Shown piece after piece: positions 17,602 to 26,732 of a DNA stretch of 64,000 nucleotides (the first letter of the stretch is position 1; each line of letters starts with the position of its first letter). The translations under genes were made by a program, and so were the position numbers. Under the pieces are notes generated by a model that saw nothing but the letters and a program-made list of their open reading frames with translations, ran no database searches and was not told the origin of the DNA. The DNA is taken from the NCBI RefSeq assembly GCF_007997215.1, contig NZ_VORW01000016.1, positions 1-64,000 of the forward strand. The letters run 5' to 3'. The DNA is from Algoriphagus aquimarinus. GTDB lineage: Bacteria; Bacteroidota; Bacteroidia; Cytophagales; Cyclobacteriaceae.

Positions 17602-17911
17602 AAAATGTTGGTTCAGTTTTCAAGTCCTAAGCTTTCACTCAGAAACAATAAAAGTTAAACACAGCAAGCTTTATAAAGTTCAGTGTTTAGAAAATAAATG
17701 TATGTACATATAAATTATTTGATTTTTGTTAAAAACGCCAAATGCATTCTCCTTAGTTTTTATGTATATCAGGATGAATGCACATAATAAAATTATGTTT
17801 GGCTATAGCCTGAAAAAATCCCCTTCCCCCCTTTAAAAAAGGGGGAATTGCCAAATTTGAACCTTTAGCATTAATTCAAAGCACATACGTGGAGCTAAGC
17901 GGATACTCATA
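17602..17911. other. Intergenic region with repeat copy 2
   Basis: Apart from the dispersed C/G-tract repeat at 17814-17862, no gene or RNA was recognised. The A+T-rich part next to 17601 probably holds the nitroreductase promoter. Confidence 0.5.
17814..17862. repeat. Dispersed C/G-tract hairpin repeat, copy 2
   Basis: Second copy of the element at 14301-14349: ATCCCC, a C tract followed by TTT, AAAAAAGGGGG, then AATTGCCAAATTTGAAC. The C-tract and G-tract pair as a hairpin. It lies 50 bases beyond the stop of the minus-strand serine hydrolase gene, a placement matching copy 1. Confidence 0.65.
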
Positions 17912-19471
17912 TTAGTTTTTCTTTTCGAAGGTTATGTCAAGTTGTTGAACCTTAGGGTCCTTTTCTGGAGTCAGTGTAAAGAAAATATCCACGTCACCAT
18001 TTTCTCCTTCTAGCGTGAAGCTACCGCGAAGTTGATTGCTAGGCTTTAGGGTGGTGACATTTTTGATTTCTCCTGCCTGAGCCAAAATAGCTTTGTATTC
18101 AGCATAGCGATGTTCTTTCGACCTGTCTAGAAAAAAGTTTTCTGCCAAAATAGAGTTTTCAAGCGCTTTGTTGCCAGTTTGAATTAGAATTACGAGTTGA
18201 TTTTTGCGTGTTTCTAAAATTTCTGAAACTGGTAAACTTCTAGACATCATGATTCCCTTGCTATATAGAAGATCTTCAATTTCTGCCAGTGGCCAAGGCG
18301 TAGTATAGGTTAAATTGCAAAAAGCCATGATGCCAATTCCAAACTCAGGAAAGAATCGGTAATTACTCCCAAAGCCAGGTAAAGCTCCTCCGTGTGACAC
18401 CCATTTGATGCCATTACAGTTTTGGGAAATGCCCAATCCAAAACCATAGCCACTCATGATGGCACAGTCTCCATTATTATTTAATCTAGGGAATTGTGGG
18501 GTTTGCATTTCCCGCAGAGAGCTGCGTTTGATTGGACCAGTTTCTGCACCATTTCGAGCTGGCCAAGCCGATAAATGAAAACTTACATACTTGCTGAAAT
18601 CCTCAATGGAAGTAATCAAACCACCCATCGAGCCAAAAGCTCCGTCATGAAGCATAGGTTCCAGTTTCCATTGCTCATCTTCCCAGCGATAGCCAATAGC
18701 CAACTCTTTGTTTGGCACATCGTCAATTTCCCAATAGGTATGAGTCATTCCCAGAGGAAGGAGAATATTTTCGTTGATGTATTCTTGGTAAGGCTGGCCA
18801 GAGACTTTTGAGATAATATGACCAAGGATAGCAAAGCCAGTATTGCTGTATTCGTACTGAAGAGAAGGAGTATTTGAGAAGGAAATACCTGCGGAAATCA
18901 AATCGAGTAGCATCTGATCTGACTCATCGAGTTGTCGGTCACCCCAGGGATTATCCTCTGGAAATCCAGCAGTCATAGTCAGGAGATTTTCTATGTCAAT
19001 GATAGGAGCATCTTCAGTTAGATAGTGAATTTTTGCCATCTCGGGGACGTATTTGGAGACGGGATCATTGAGTGATATCTTTCCTTTATCTCTAAGATCC
19101 ATGATGGCCATTGCTGTAAAACTCTTGGTCATCGATGCTATTCGAAAGGAGGAAGTAGTTTCTGCTGGGATATTTTTCGCTAAATCCAGCAAGCCGGTAG
19201 AAGATGCAATTACCAACTCATTATCTACCACGATACCGTAGGAGATTCCAGGGATATGATTTTCCTTGGCGTACTTCGCCATCAAAGCCTCTAATTCTGG
19301 TAGGATTTCTTTGATCTTTTCAGCTCGTTGATCTATTTCAAAAACAGGTTTTTGATAGTCTTGGGAAAAAGTAGGTGCTGTTCCTTCAACTTTCTTATCC
19401 TGAGCATGGGTAGAAAAAGATAAAAGAATCAGTGTAACAAGAATAGCTAAGTAGTGACGGGGAGTTTTCAT
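17912..19471 (-). CDS. Exported serine hydrolase (beta-lactamase/class C fold)
   Basis: A 519-residue protein with a Sec signal peptide ending THAQ at about residue 24. The penicillin-binding-like fold is shown by Ser113-Met-Thr-Lys116, the Tyr208-Ser-Asn triad and a later SHGGALPGFGS loop in place of the KTG motif. Family members include beta-lactamases, D-aminopeptidases and esterases; the HGG form favours peptidase or esterase over beta-lactamase. A C-terminal domain of about 110 residues follows the catalytic domain. It is flanked by unrelated genes. Confidence 0.88.
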   Translation of the reverse strand: MKTPRHYLAILVTLILLSFSTHAQDKKVEGTAPTFSQDYQKPVFEIDQRAEKIKEILPELEALMAKYAKENHIPGISYGIVVDNELVIASSTGLLDLAKNIPAETTSSFRIASMTKSFTAMAIMDLRDKGKISLNDPVSKYVPEMAKIHYLTEDAPIIDIENLLTMTAGFPEDNPWGDRQLDESDQMLLDLISAGISFSNTPSLQYEYSNTGFAILGHIISKVSGQPYQEYINENILLPLGMTHTYWEIDDVPNKELAIGYRWEDEQWKLEPMLHDGAFGSMGGLITSIEDFSKYVSFHLSAWPARNGAETGPIKRSSLREMQTPQFPRLNNNGDCAIMSGYGFGLGISQNCNGIKWVSHGGALPGFGSNYRFFPEFGIGIMAFCNLTYTTPWPLAEIEDLLYSKGIMMSRSLPVSEILETRKNQLVILIQTGNKALENSILAENFFLDRSKEHRYAEYKAILAQAGEIKNVTTLKPSNQLRGSFTLEGENGDVDIFFTLTPEKDPKVQQLDITFEKKN

Positions 19472-19569
19472 CTAAAATACTTTGGTTGAAAAGTATAAGA
19501 TAATCACAAGCATCAAGAATACTCAGCTAATTGTATAGAAGCTGTTTAGGATTAGTATGAAAGCCTTGT

Positions 19570-20439
19570 CTATTTCTTCTTAAAAAGCTTTTTCCCCAAT
19601 TCAATAATCCCCCACACTATAAAACCAATCACTAGTCCAATTAGAAACTCAGTAATGATAGATGGGATAGCTGGAAAAAGATGATGGAAAAAGTCAATGT
19701 TATGCACGAAAATACCTCCTGAGACAAGAAGCAAGGCTATGGTTCCGATAAAGCCCATGGCTTTGATGATTTTCGGGAGGGCATTCACTAGGACTAGACC
19801 GAGTTTATCGGAAAAGCTGTCCTCTCTGTCGTTCATTGCTATCAATTTATAGCCGAATTCATCCATACGAACAATCACCGCAACAATTCCATAAACGCCC
19901 ACGGTAGCTAACATTGCAATAACTGATACTACTATAATTTGCTCAAGTATGGGTTCACCAACGACAGTACCCAATGCGATAATCACAATCTCTACTGATA
20001 GTATAAAGTCAGTGACGATGGCTGACTTTACTTTGTCTTTTTCACGGGCAAGAATCTCTTCTTTGGTAAGATCCACTGCTAGATTGACATCGTTATGATG
20101 CTCATGAGGGAACATGTATTCATAGATTTTCTCAGCACCTTCATAGGCGAGGTAAAGACCTCCTAGTATAAGAATGTAAGTGATTACTGCAGGAACAAAT
20201 GCGCTAAGCAAGAAGGCAAAGGGGAGAATGATGGCTTTATTCAATAGTGATCCCTTGGTGATCGCCCAGAGCACTGGGATTTCACGATCGGAGACAAATC
20301 CAGAAGCTTTTTCAGCGTTTACTGCCAAATCATCTCCCAAAATACCAGCTGTTTTTTTAGCTGCCACTTTACTCATTACTGCTACATCATCCATTAGGGT
20401 AGCGATATCATCGAGCAATGCAAATAATCCTGAAGCCAT
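19570..20439 (-). CDS. DUF808 family inner-membrane protein (YedI-like)
   Basis: The N terminus ASGLFALLDDIATLMDDVAVMSKVAAKKTAGILGDD is diagnostic for DUF808, followed by membrane segments around residues 75-95, 145-165, 170-190, 225-245 and 265-285. Length (289) is normal for the family. E. coli YedI is the best-known relative and has no established function. The gene lies alone and is divergent from the SGNH hydrolase gene. Confidence 0.88.
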   Translation of the reverse strand: MASGLFALLDDIATLMDDVAVMSKVAAKKTAGILGDDLAVNAEKASGFVSDREIPVLWAITKGSLLNKAIILPFAFLLSAFVPAVITYILILGGLYLAYEGAEKIYEYMFPHEHHNDVNLAVDLTKEEILAREKDKVKSAIVTDFILSVEIVIIALGTVVGEPILEQIIVVSVIAMLATVGVYGIVAVIVRMDEFGYKLIAMNDREDSFSDKLGLVLVNALPKIIKAMGFIGTIALLLVSGGIFVHNIDFFHHLFPAIPSIITEFLIGLVIGFIVWGIIELGKKLFKKK

Positions 20440-20589
20440 TTCTTTTATTAAAAATTTTTAAAATACCCTGCCAATTATTAAGAATTGGAGGTGAAGATAC
20501 TTTGCTCTAGCGATGCGCACAAATGAATATTTCATCAGTGGAGAATTTGCCGGAGTACATTATAATCTGTTTAACTTGAGGTTTAATAC

Positions 20590-21546
20590 ATGTTTTATAC
20601 CAAAACTCCTATGATGAATAGAGTTGCTTTAGTTTTTTTACTTTTTATAATACCGAGTTTGTCTGCTTTTTCGCAGTCTGAATATGCGATTCCTGAGGAT
20701 GTACGGAGAATCGTCTTTTTAGGAAATAGCATCACCTATAGTGGTCAATACATCAGCTACATCGAGAGTTATTTTAGACTAAAACATCCAGAGCGGGAAA
20801 TCGAATGGATCAATGTAGGCTTGCCAAGTGAGACTGTTTCTGGCCTATCTGAGGATAATCATGCCGGAGGTGCATTTCTTAGACCGGATCTACATGAGCG
20901 CCTGGACCGGGTATTTGAGCAACTTAAACCTGATTTGGTCTTTGTGAATTATGGAATGAATGACGGGATTTATTTACCGCTGGATGAAGTGAGATTCCAG
21001 AAATACAAAGATGGCATAGATTGGCTGGATGCTAAGATTTCAGAAATTGGAGCCCATGCGATTTTTGTCACACCACCAATCTTTGATCCTCTGAAAGGTG
21101 CAGCTTATGCTAATGTGTTGGATAATTACTCGGATTGGTTGGTATCCAGAAGATATACCGACGAGTGGAAGGTATTAGATATTCACTGGCCTATGCGTAA
21201 GTATCTAGAGGATCAGCGTGGATTAGATAGCGCTTTTTACTTGGCAAAAGATGGAGTGCATCCAGGAGAAGTAGGGCATTGGTTGATGGCAAAGGAGATT
21301 TTGCTAGGTCTAGGAGAATCGGAAGTGAAAGACTTCGCAGATATTCATGAAGCATTTGCTTCGTTTGCGAATGGTGAGTCAATCCTCAGTCTAATTGCAA
21401 TGCGCCAAGCAATACTTCGAGATGCTTGGCTTAGATCTACTGGGCATTTACGTCCTGGGTTAAATGAAGGAATTCCTTTAGATGAAGCCCAAGAAAAGGC
21501 AAAGGAGATAGCAGAGCAGATTAAGGTGCTTTTGAAGTCTAACTAA
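20590..21546 (+). CDS. Exported SGNH/GDSL hydrolase
   Basis: A secreted or periplasmic esterase-type enzyme. The signal peptide runs from MNRVALVFLLF to about SAFSQ. Block I is present as FLGNSITYSG, where GNS replaces the usual GDS; block III is NYGMNDG; block V is DGVHPGEVGH with the catalytic Asp and His. Family members remove acyl groups from carbohydrates or lipids. ATG codons at 20611 and 20614 would give a cleaner signal peptide than the one at 20590. The substrate is unknown. Confidence 0.85.
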   Translation: MFYTKTPMMNRVALVFLLFIIPSLSAFSQSEYAIPEDVRRIVFLGNSITYSGQYISYIESYFRLKHPEREIEWINVGLPSETVSGLSEDNHAGGAFLRPDLHERLDRVFEQLKPDLVFVNYGMNDGIYLPLDEVRFQKYKDGIDWLDAKISEIGAHAIFVTPPIFDPLKGAAYANVLDNYSDWLVSRRYTDEWKVLDIHWPMRKYLEDQRGLDSAFYLAKDGVHPGEVGHWLMAKEILLGLGESEVKDFADIHEAFASFANGESILSLIAMRQAILRDAWLRSTGHLRPGLNEGIPLDEAQEKAKEIAEQIKVLLKSN

Positions 21547-21612
21547 ACAAGGCTGAAATCCCATGTAGTTAAAAGTCTGCCCTATTTCATGATGCTAGAA
21601 AAACGATGCATA

Positions 21613-21645
21613 AAAAAAGCCCGAATTCAATCCGGGCTTTGGTAT
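21613..21645. terminator. Bidirectional terminator between converging genes
   Basis: A hairpin with arms AAAGCCCG and CGGGCTTT within 21613-21640, A-rich on one side and T-rich on the other. It separates the plus-strand SGNH gene from the minus-strand DUF2911 gene and can serve both. Confidence 0.8.
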
Positions 21646-21666
21646 TTGATTTAAGGAAATTCAAGT

Positions 21667-22272
21667 TTAGAAAACTCCTTTGAAACCTTCTAATTTCTGA
21701 TCTACCTGCGTATCTACTTCAAATGAAAGCATTACATCTGCCCACATAAAAGTAACTGAGGCTACCTTATTGTTTTCTGCTGAGATAAAATAAGCAAGTC
21801 TTTCAAAGGTAAATGGAGCTGCAATAGGAGCTACTTTGATAGCTACAGCATCATCTTTTGCCATAGCTTCTTCGTCTATCTTGCCATCTTTGGTATAAGC
21901 AAACACTGCATTTTCTTTACCATTCAAATGGATAGTCCAATCACCAGATTCCATAGGAGTGATGAAAAGAGTGTATTTTCCAGCTGCTAGGTTTTTGCCT
22001 GCAATGTTCACTCCTGTACTGAATTCGATGATCGTTGGACCATTGGCACCTGCTCTCCAAGTAACACTATATTTTTCCAGCTCACCGAATACTTTTCTGC
22101 CCTTTACTGCTGGAGAAGAATAATCAATACTGATTTTGGTGAAGCCGACATTTTGAGAAACATAAGCTGACGGGCTAGGTGCAGGTGCTTGTAGCTGCGC
22201 AAAAGAGGTGGTAGAAACCGATAAAAAGAGCATGAAGGCGAGTGCCGATAAAAAGAGTTTGTTGATTTTCAT
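21667..22272 (-). CDS. DUF2911 family exported protein
   Basis: A 201-residue protein with a Sec signal peptide ending TTSFAQ near residue 26. The mature part matches DUF2911 in order: an N-terminal SAYVSQNVGFTKISIDYSSP, KGRKVFGEL, TWRAGANGPTIIEFS, AAGKYTLFITP and WTIHLN. The family is common in Bacteroidota and has no known biochemical function. The gene is probably a single unit with its own terminator. Confidence 0.85.
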   Translation of the reverse strand: MKINKLFLSALAFMLFLSVSTTSFAQLQAPAPSPSAYVSQNVGFTKISIDYSSPAVKGRKVFGELEKYSVTWRAGANGPTIIEFSTGVNIAGKNLAAGKYTLFITPMESGDWTIHLNGKENAVFAYTKDGKIDEEAMAKDDAVAIKVAPIAAPFTFERLAYFISAENNKVASVTFMWADVMLSFEVDTQVDQKLEGFKGVF

Positions 22273-22352
22273 GAGTTTTCTAATTGTTTTGGGATTTATA
22301 ATAGAAGCAATCTAAGTCAATTTTTACAATTGAAGTCTAAGGGGGGAATGGA

Positions 22353-23192
22353 TTATTTCTTTTCAAGTTCACGCTTAATAAAAGTTATGCTCAAAGGAAT
22401 TTGTGTTACTGATCTTGAGCTTTCGTCTTCTATGCTCAAATACTCTGTTCCCTGCTTTTTGGCTTCCTGTATAATGCCTGCTATATCTATGTCTCCTGTG
22501 CCTAGGATTACATTCGTTTCTACATCACCATGACCATCTTTTGATCCTGGAGTTTCTTTTCTGCGATCTTTCAAGTGAAGTACCGGGAATTTACCGGGGT
22601 ATTTTTTCATGATCTTCAGTGGATCACCGCCACCCATTTTCACCCAGAATACATCCAGATTGAAGCCAAAGTTTTTAGCATTTTTAAGCATGTAATCTAA
22701 GGCGACTCCTTTACCATCCTTTGCAAACTCATAGCCGTGAGGGTGGTACAAAAATGTGATTCCTTTCTTTTGTAGTTCTTCGCCAACAGCATTGAAAAGA
22801 GCAGTCGCTATTTTGATTTCCTCCATGGAAATTGGCCCGTCTTTGTGAGGTATCCAATAGCAAGTGGCGTACTTAGCCCCATACTTCTTGGCTTGATCAA
22901 TTATCGGTGTTAGGTCCTTTGTGAGCTGATCGTAATCTGCGCCTACTCCGATGACACGAAGATTGTTGTCATTGAGAAGTTTGGCGTATTCAAAATCCGA
23001 CATGCCATATCCGCCCCCGCCTTCCAGAGCTGAGATACCCCATTCTGAAATCAGTTGGTGGTATTTCACCGGATCTACCTTCATTTCATTGCGCAGAGAA
23101 TATAGCTGTAAGGCCACTTCCTGTGCCTGGAGTTGTAGGAATGGTGAGAATATAAAAAGGAATGATAAGAGTAATTTGATCTGTGTTTTCAT
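22353..23192 (-). CDS. Exported sugar phosphate isomerase/epimerase-like TIM barrel
   Basis: A xylose-isomerase-like TIM-barrel protein (279 residues) with a Sec signal peptide ending LQAQ at about residue 23. Metal-ligand positions of the fold are visible in LYHPHGYEF, LDVFWV, PVLHLKDR and the C-terminal EDES. Export rules out a phosphorylated cytoplasmic sugar as the obvious substrate. In Bacteroides, related exported proteins act as lyases on 3-keto-glycosides. It is divergent from a Tat-exported beta-propeller gene 87 bases away. Activity is unassigned. Confidence 0.82.
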   Translation of the reverse strand: MKTQIKLLLSFLFIFSPFLQLQAQEVALQLYSLRNEMKVDPVKYHQLISEWGISALEGGGGYGMSDFEYAKLLNDNNLRVIGVGADYDQLTKDLTPIIDQAKKYGAKYATCYWIPHKDGPISMEEIKIATALFNAVGEELQKKGITFLYHPHGYEFAKDGKGVALDYMLKNAKNFGFNLDVFWVKMGGGDPLKIMKKYPGKFPVLHLKDRRKETPGSKDGHGDVETNVILGTGDIDIAGIIQEAKKQGTEYLSIEDESSRSVTQIPLSITFIKRELEKK

Positions 23193-23279
23193 GTTTTCGT
23201 AAATTAGGCTAGACCTAAACTATGGATTATTATCCAGTTTTCGATTGTAATCCTTAAATTCAAGCTTTACCCTGTACCT

Positions 23280-24323
23280 ATGAATTCTGATCGAAGAAAG
23301 TTTATCCAAAATACCTCCCTGATGGGACTTGCTATGTCAATTTCACCTTCTTTTACATTTGCCCAAAACCGTGATCAGGTAATCGGTCACGGAAATTTTC
23401 AATATCAGGTTGACCCTAAATGGGGTATGCTAGATCCAGCCAAAGTGCCTGTTAACAACTGTCACGAGATGGTAATGGATCGCAAAGGCCGAATGATCAT
23501 GGTGACTGACGAGCCCAAAAACAATGTTATTATATATGATCAATCGGGGAAGTTTCTTAATTCTTGGACACTTGGAATGGATCGTGCCCATGGTTTGACC
23601 CTAGTGGATGAAGGCGATGCAGAGTATCTTTGGGTATCTGACAATGCTGGTAGAGTGGTCAAAACCACCTTGGACGGTACTATTGTAGCTGAAATAGCTG
23701 CGCCTGCGACAGAAGGGATCTATACTGAGAAAATGGCTTATGTACCTACTGAAACAACAGTAGCGCCTAATGGGGACTTATACATAGCGGATGGCTATGG
23801 CTCACAATTTTTCTTACACTATGACAAAAACGGGAAGTTTATCCGAAAATTTGGCGGAAGTGGATCTGGTGATGCACAATTTAGTACAGCTCATGGTATC
23901 ACGGTAGATCAGCGTGGAGGAAAAGCACCAACCTTACTTTGTACATCCCGAGGTCACAACTCTTTTAAGCGTTTTACTTTGGATGGGGAGTATATGGAGA
24001 CTATCTTCTTGCCGGGAGCATTTGTGTGCCGACCAGTGATACATGGGGATAATCTTTATGCTGGCGTGTGTTGGTCCAGACTTCGCTACTTGGAGCAAAC
24101 GCCTGATTCGGGTTTTGTGACTATTTTGGATAAAGACAATAAAGTGGTCTCCAACCCAGGTGGAACGGCTCCGGAGTATAGAAATGGAGAACTACAATTA
24201 ATGGTGCAATCAGAATCTATTTTCAAGCATTGTCATGATGTATGCATAGATCAGGACGAAAATATCTATGTATGCCAATGGAATGCAGGAAAGACTTATC
24301 CTATTAAACTTACTAGAGTTTGA
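23280..24323 (+). CDS. Tat-exported six-bladed beta-propeller (NHL-type) protein
   Basis: The N terminus has a twin-arginine signal (SDRRKFIQNTSLMG) and a hydrophobic stretch ending FAQ near residue 29. The remainder consists of NHL-like repeats: HGLTL, APNGDLYIADGYGSQF, IRKFGGSGSGDAQF, AHGITVDQRG and CHDVCIDQDENIYV. It resembles the propeller of peptidyl-alpha-hydroxyglycine lyases and many Bacteroidota proteins simply called six-bladed beta-propeller. Tat export suggests folding or cofactor loading before secretion. Substrate is unknown. It is divergently arranged with the TIM-barrel gene. Confidence 0.82.
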   Translation: MNSDRRKFIQNTSLMGLAMSISPSFTFAQNRDQVIGHGNFQYQVDPKWGMLDPAKVPVNNCHEMVMDRKGRMIMVTDEPKNNVIIYDQSGKFLNSWTLGMDRAHGLTLVDEGDAEYLWVSDNAGRVVKTTLDGTIVAEIAAPATEGIYTEKMAYVPTETTVAPNGDLYIADGYGSQFFLHYDKNGKFIRKFGGSGSGDAQFSTAHGITVDQRGGKAPTLLCTSRGHNSFKRFTLDGEYMETIFLPGAFVCRPVIHGDNLYAGVCWSRLRYLEQTPDSGFVTILDKDNKVVSNPGGTAPEYRNGELQLMVQSESIFKHCHDVCIDQDENIYVCQWNAGKTYPIKLTRV

Positions 24324-24374
24324 TATAAGCCTTCTCTAGTTTTATAAATGTTGTAATTTTTAATTTTGTAAATC

Positions 24375-24755
24375 ATGAGAAAAGTAACTGTCGGTTGGTT
24401 TGAGATCCCTGTTTCTGATTTAGATAGAGCAATTTCTTTTTATCAAAAAGTATTTGATTGCACCCTTCACAAAATTGATATGGGCGATTTTCAAATGGCA
24501 ATGTTTCCTGGTGAAGGTGGGGGAAAGGGAGCTGAGGGTAGCTTGGTTTACAATAAGGAGTTTTATAAAACAAGTAATCTAGCAGGTACCCTAATCTACT
24601 TTTCTTCCGAAGACGTATCTATAGAGCTGGCAAAAGTGGAAGAAGCTGGGGGGACTGTACAGATTCCTAAAAAGATTATTTCGCCTGAGTATGGCTATAT
24701 GGGCGTGTTTTTGGATTCGGAAGGCAATCGTATAGCCCTTCATTCTTTGGCTTAG
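24375..24755 (+). CDS. VOC family protein (glyoxalase/bleomycin resistance fold)
   Basis: A small cytoplasmic protein of 126 residues with the paired beta-alpha-beta-beta-beta modules of the vicinal oxygen chelate fold: VGWFEIPVSDLDRAISFYQKVF at the start and YGYMGVFLDSEGNRIALHS at the end. Most similar proteins in Bacteroidota have no assigned activity. The gene starts 51 bases behind the beta-propeller gene and could be cotranscribed with it. Confidence 0.85.
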   Translation: MRKVTVGWFEIPVSDLDRAISFYQKVFDCTLHKIDMGDFQMAMFPGEGGGKGAEGSLVYNKEFYKTSNLAGTLIYFSSEDVSIELAKVEEAGGTVQIPKKIISPEYGYMGVFLDSEGNRIALHSLA

Positions 24756-24867
24756 TTTATCGTCAATTTGGATGAAATCAGAATTTTTGCCGTAATTTTC
24801 TTTTGCTCAGACTCTTAATTTAACTGAGTTTTATAATTTGCGATTTAATTTAGTCTAAAAGATTTTT

Positions 24868-26175
24868 ATGCTGCTTACCAAAGGCTTGATGCTTTCTGAG
24901 GAGAACGTTACCAATCTGGAATACATCCAGAAACAAATAGCTATTATAATTTCACTTTTAGCATTTGTGTTATTATTGCTGCTAGGTATTTCGGATATAT
25001 TTCTGGGTATGTCTCCAGTCATTGTTTGGGTTAAAATAGGACTTTCCTTTCCATTTATAATAGCCTATTTTTTGGTTTCTAAATATGGCAGGGTACAACT
25101 GGCATTAAATATTTTGCTGGTCTTGGCTCACGTAGTCATTTGCTTCAATTTCCTCTATAATGATGGGAATGATGGTCCTACCATCTATGCTTTTTTCTTA
25201 ATGCTGGTTATTTCTTCCTTGCTAATTCAGGGCTGGCTTAAAGGGGTTTGGTTTATTGGTTCTATATCTATGTTTTTTATCCTTTTTTATGGGGAAGCAC
25301 AAGGGTATATAGAAGTTGTCCATTATTATGATGGTCCCGAAAATCAATTTATTGATCATACTATCTCGATCATGTGGATTAGTATGTTTGTATTTACTGT
25401 TCTACATTTTTTCATTAAAAGTTACCAAAACCAAAGTCAACTACTCAATAAAATAAAGCAGAGACAAGAGCAGTCTCTCGAGGAAGTGAAGATGCTCAAC
25501 GACCAGAAAAACAAGCTTATTGCCTTACTCTCTCATGATTTAAAAAATCCTATAGGCATGCTTCATACCACCCTCGGACTTGTGGACAAAGATGCGTTTG
25601 AGCCAGGGGAATTGGAGCAAATTCTCAGGAATTTGAAAGGGCAAAGCTTCCATTTGAATAAGGTATTGAACAATACCTTGAGCTGGGTAATGACCGAATT
25701 GGAGGATACGCCTATCCAGCTTCATCAGATTAGCTTGCGAGAACTTACGTTGGAAATGAAAGAGATGATGCTAGTCCAAGCTATTGAGAAAAACCAGACG
25801 ATAGAAGTATCCATAGAAGGCGATGATAGAGACATTTCTTTAGAGATCAATGAGATTAAGATTATTCTAAAAAATTTATTGGATAATGCTATCAAGTTTT
25901 CTTCCATGAATTCAACGATTAACCTGGATCTTAATATCAATAAGAAACAATTAAGCTGGTCAGTCTGCAATCAAGGAGCTACGATTTCGCCTGCAGATCA
26001 GAAAGAATTGTTCGTTTTCCGAGCTAGAACTTCTTATGGTACGAAGAAAGAAAAGGGGACAGGTGTAGGCTTGCCTCTGTGTAAAAGAGTAGCTGACAAA
26101 ATTGAATTTGAACTATGCTATAGTAGCACTAGAAAAGATCACAACTGCTTTACTTTGACCAAAAAGTTGGCTTAA
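24868..26175 (+). CDS. Membrane sensor histidine kinase
   Basis: A 435-residue kinase with about six membrane segments in the first 185 residues, a short coiled linker, a HisKA domain with His223 in LSHDLKNPIG, and an HATPase domain with the N box ILKNLLDNAIKFSS and G boxes GTKKEKGTGVGLPLCKR. No extracytoplasmic sensor domain is seen, so the signal may be sensed within the membrane. No response regulator is adjacent, making it an orphan kinase. Its stop overlaps the converging lutC stop by four bases. Confidence 0.88.
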   Translation: MLLTKGLMLSEENVTNLEYIQKQIAIIISLLAFVLLLLLGISDIFLGMSPVIVWVKIGLSFPFIIAYFLVSKYGRVQLALNILLVLAHVVICFNFLYNDGNDGPTIYAFFLMLVISSLLIQGWLKGVWFIGSISMFFILFYGEAQGYIEVVHYYDGPENQFIDHTISIMWISMFVFTVLHFFIKSYQNQSQLLNKIKQRQEQSLEEVKMLNDQKNKLIALLSHDLKNPIGMLHTTLGLVDKDAFEPGELEQILRNLKGQSFHLNKVLNNTLSWVMTELEDTPIQLHQISLRELTLEMKEMMLVQAIEKNQTIEVSIEGDDRDISLEINEIKIILKNLLDNAIKFSSMNSTINLDLNINKKQLSWSVCNQGATISPADQKELFVFRARTSYGTKKEKGTGVGLPLCKRVADKIEFELCYSSTRKDHNCFTLTKKLA

Positions 26176-26732
26176 AGAATCACTACTCTTAGGCTCATTG
26201 CTCCGTGAGCGCCTATTACCAACGATTGCTCGATATCAGCGGTCTTGGAAGGCCCAGCGATAAATACACCAAAGCCAGAATTTGTGTCTCCAATTCTATC
26301 ATAAGCTTCGTGCATATTTCCCACGATGTTTTCCTTCTTGATCACAATCACTAGGTGTGCTGTGATAAAGGGGATTGCTCTGAGGTCTAAATTGCTTTCA
26401 TCCAGCCAAATTGCAGCATTCTCTGCCGAAGCAAATTGTCCTTCTATAATCGCCAAATCCAGATCTGCAAAATCAGCGGGATGCTGTGGTAGTTTACAAT
26501 TGGTAAAGGCTTCAAAGGTAGGAGAGGAACTGTATATTTTTGGAAAACCAGTTTCTATTATCAACTGTTCAAGTTCCTCTTTACTCACCACAGTGCCTTT
26601 ATTGCCATTCAAAGAATGAGTGTAAGCCTCTACGAGGTCAGGAGCAACTTCAAAATCAGGAATCTCTGGAAGAGGTTTCTCTTTCATATTCAATCCCTTG
26701 ATCGCTGCTAATATGGATGCTTTGCTGCTCAT
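26172..26732 (-). CDS. lutC: Lactate utilization protein C (LUD domain)
   Basis: A 186-residue LUD-domain protein, the third subunit of the LutABC iron-sulfur L-lactate oxidation system. Its C-terminal block GVFIAGPSKTADIEQSLVIGAHG is characteristic. Its start overlaps the lutB stop by four bases. Partner of the lutA and lutB products in turning lactate into pyruvate in the cytoplasm. Confidence 0.88.
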   Translation of the reverse strand: MSSKASILAAIKGLNMKEKPLPEIPDFEVAPDLVEAYTHSLNGNKGTVVSKEELEQLIIETGFPKIYSSSPTFEAFTNCKLPQHPADFADLDLAIIEGQFASAENAAIWLDESNLDLRAIPFITAHLVIVIKKENIVGNMHEAYDRIGDTNSGFGVFIAGPSKTADIEQSLVIGAHGAMSLRVVIL

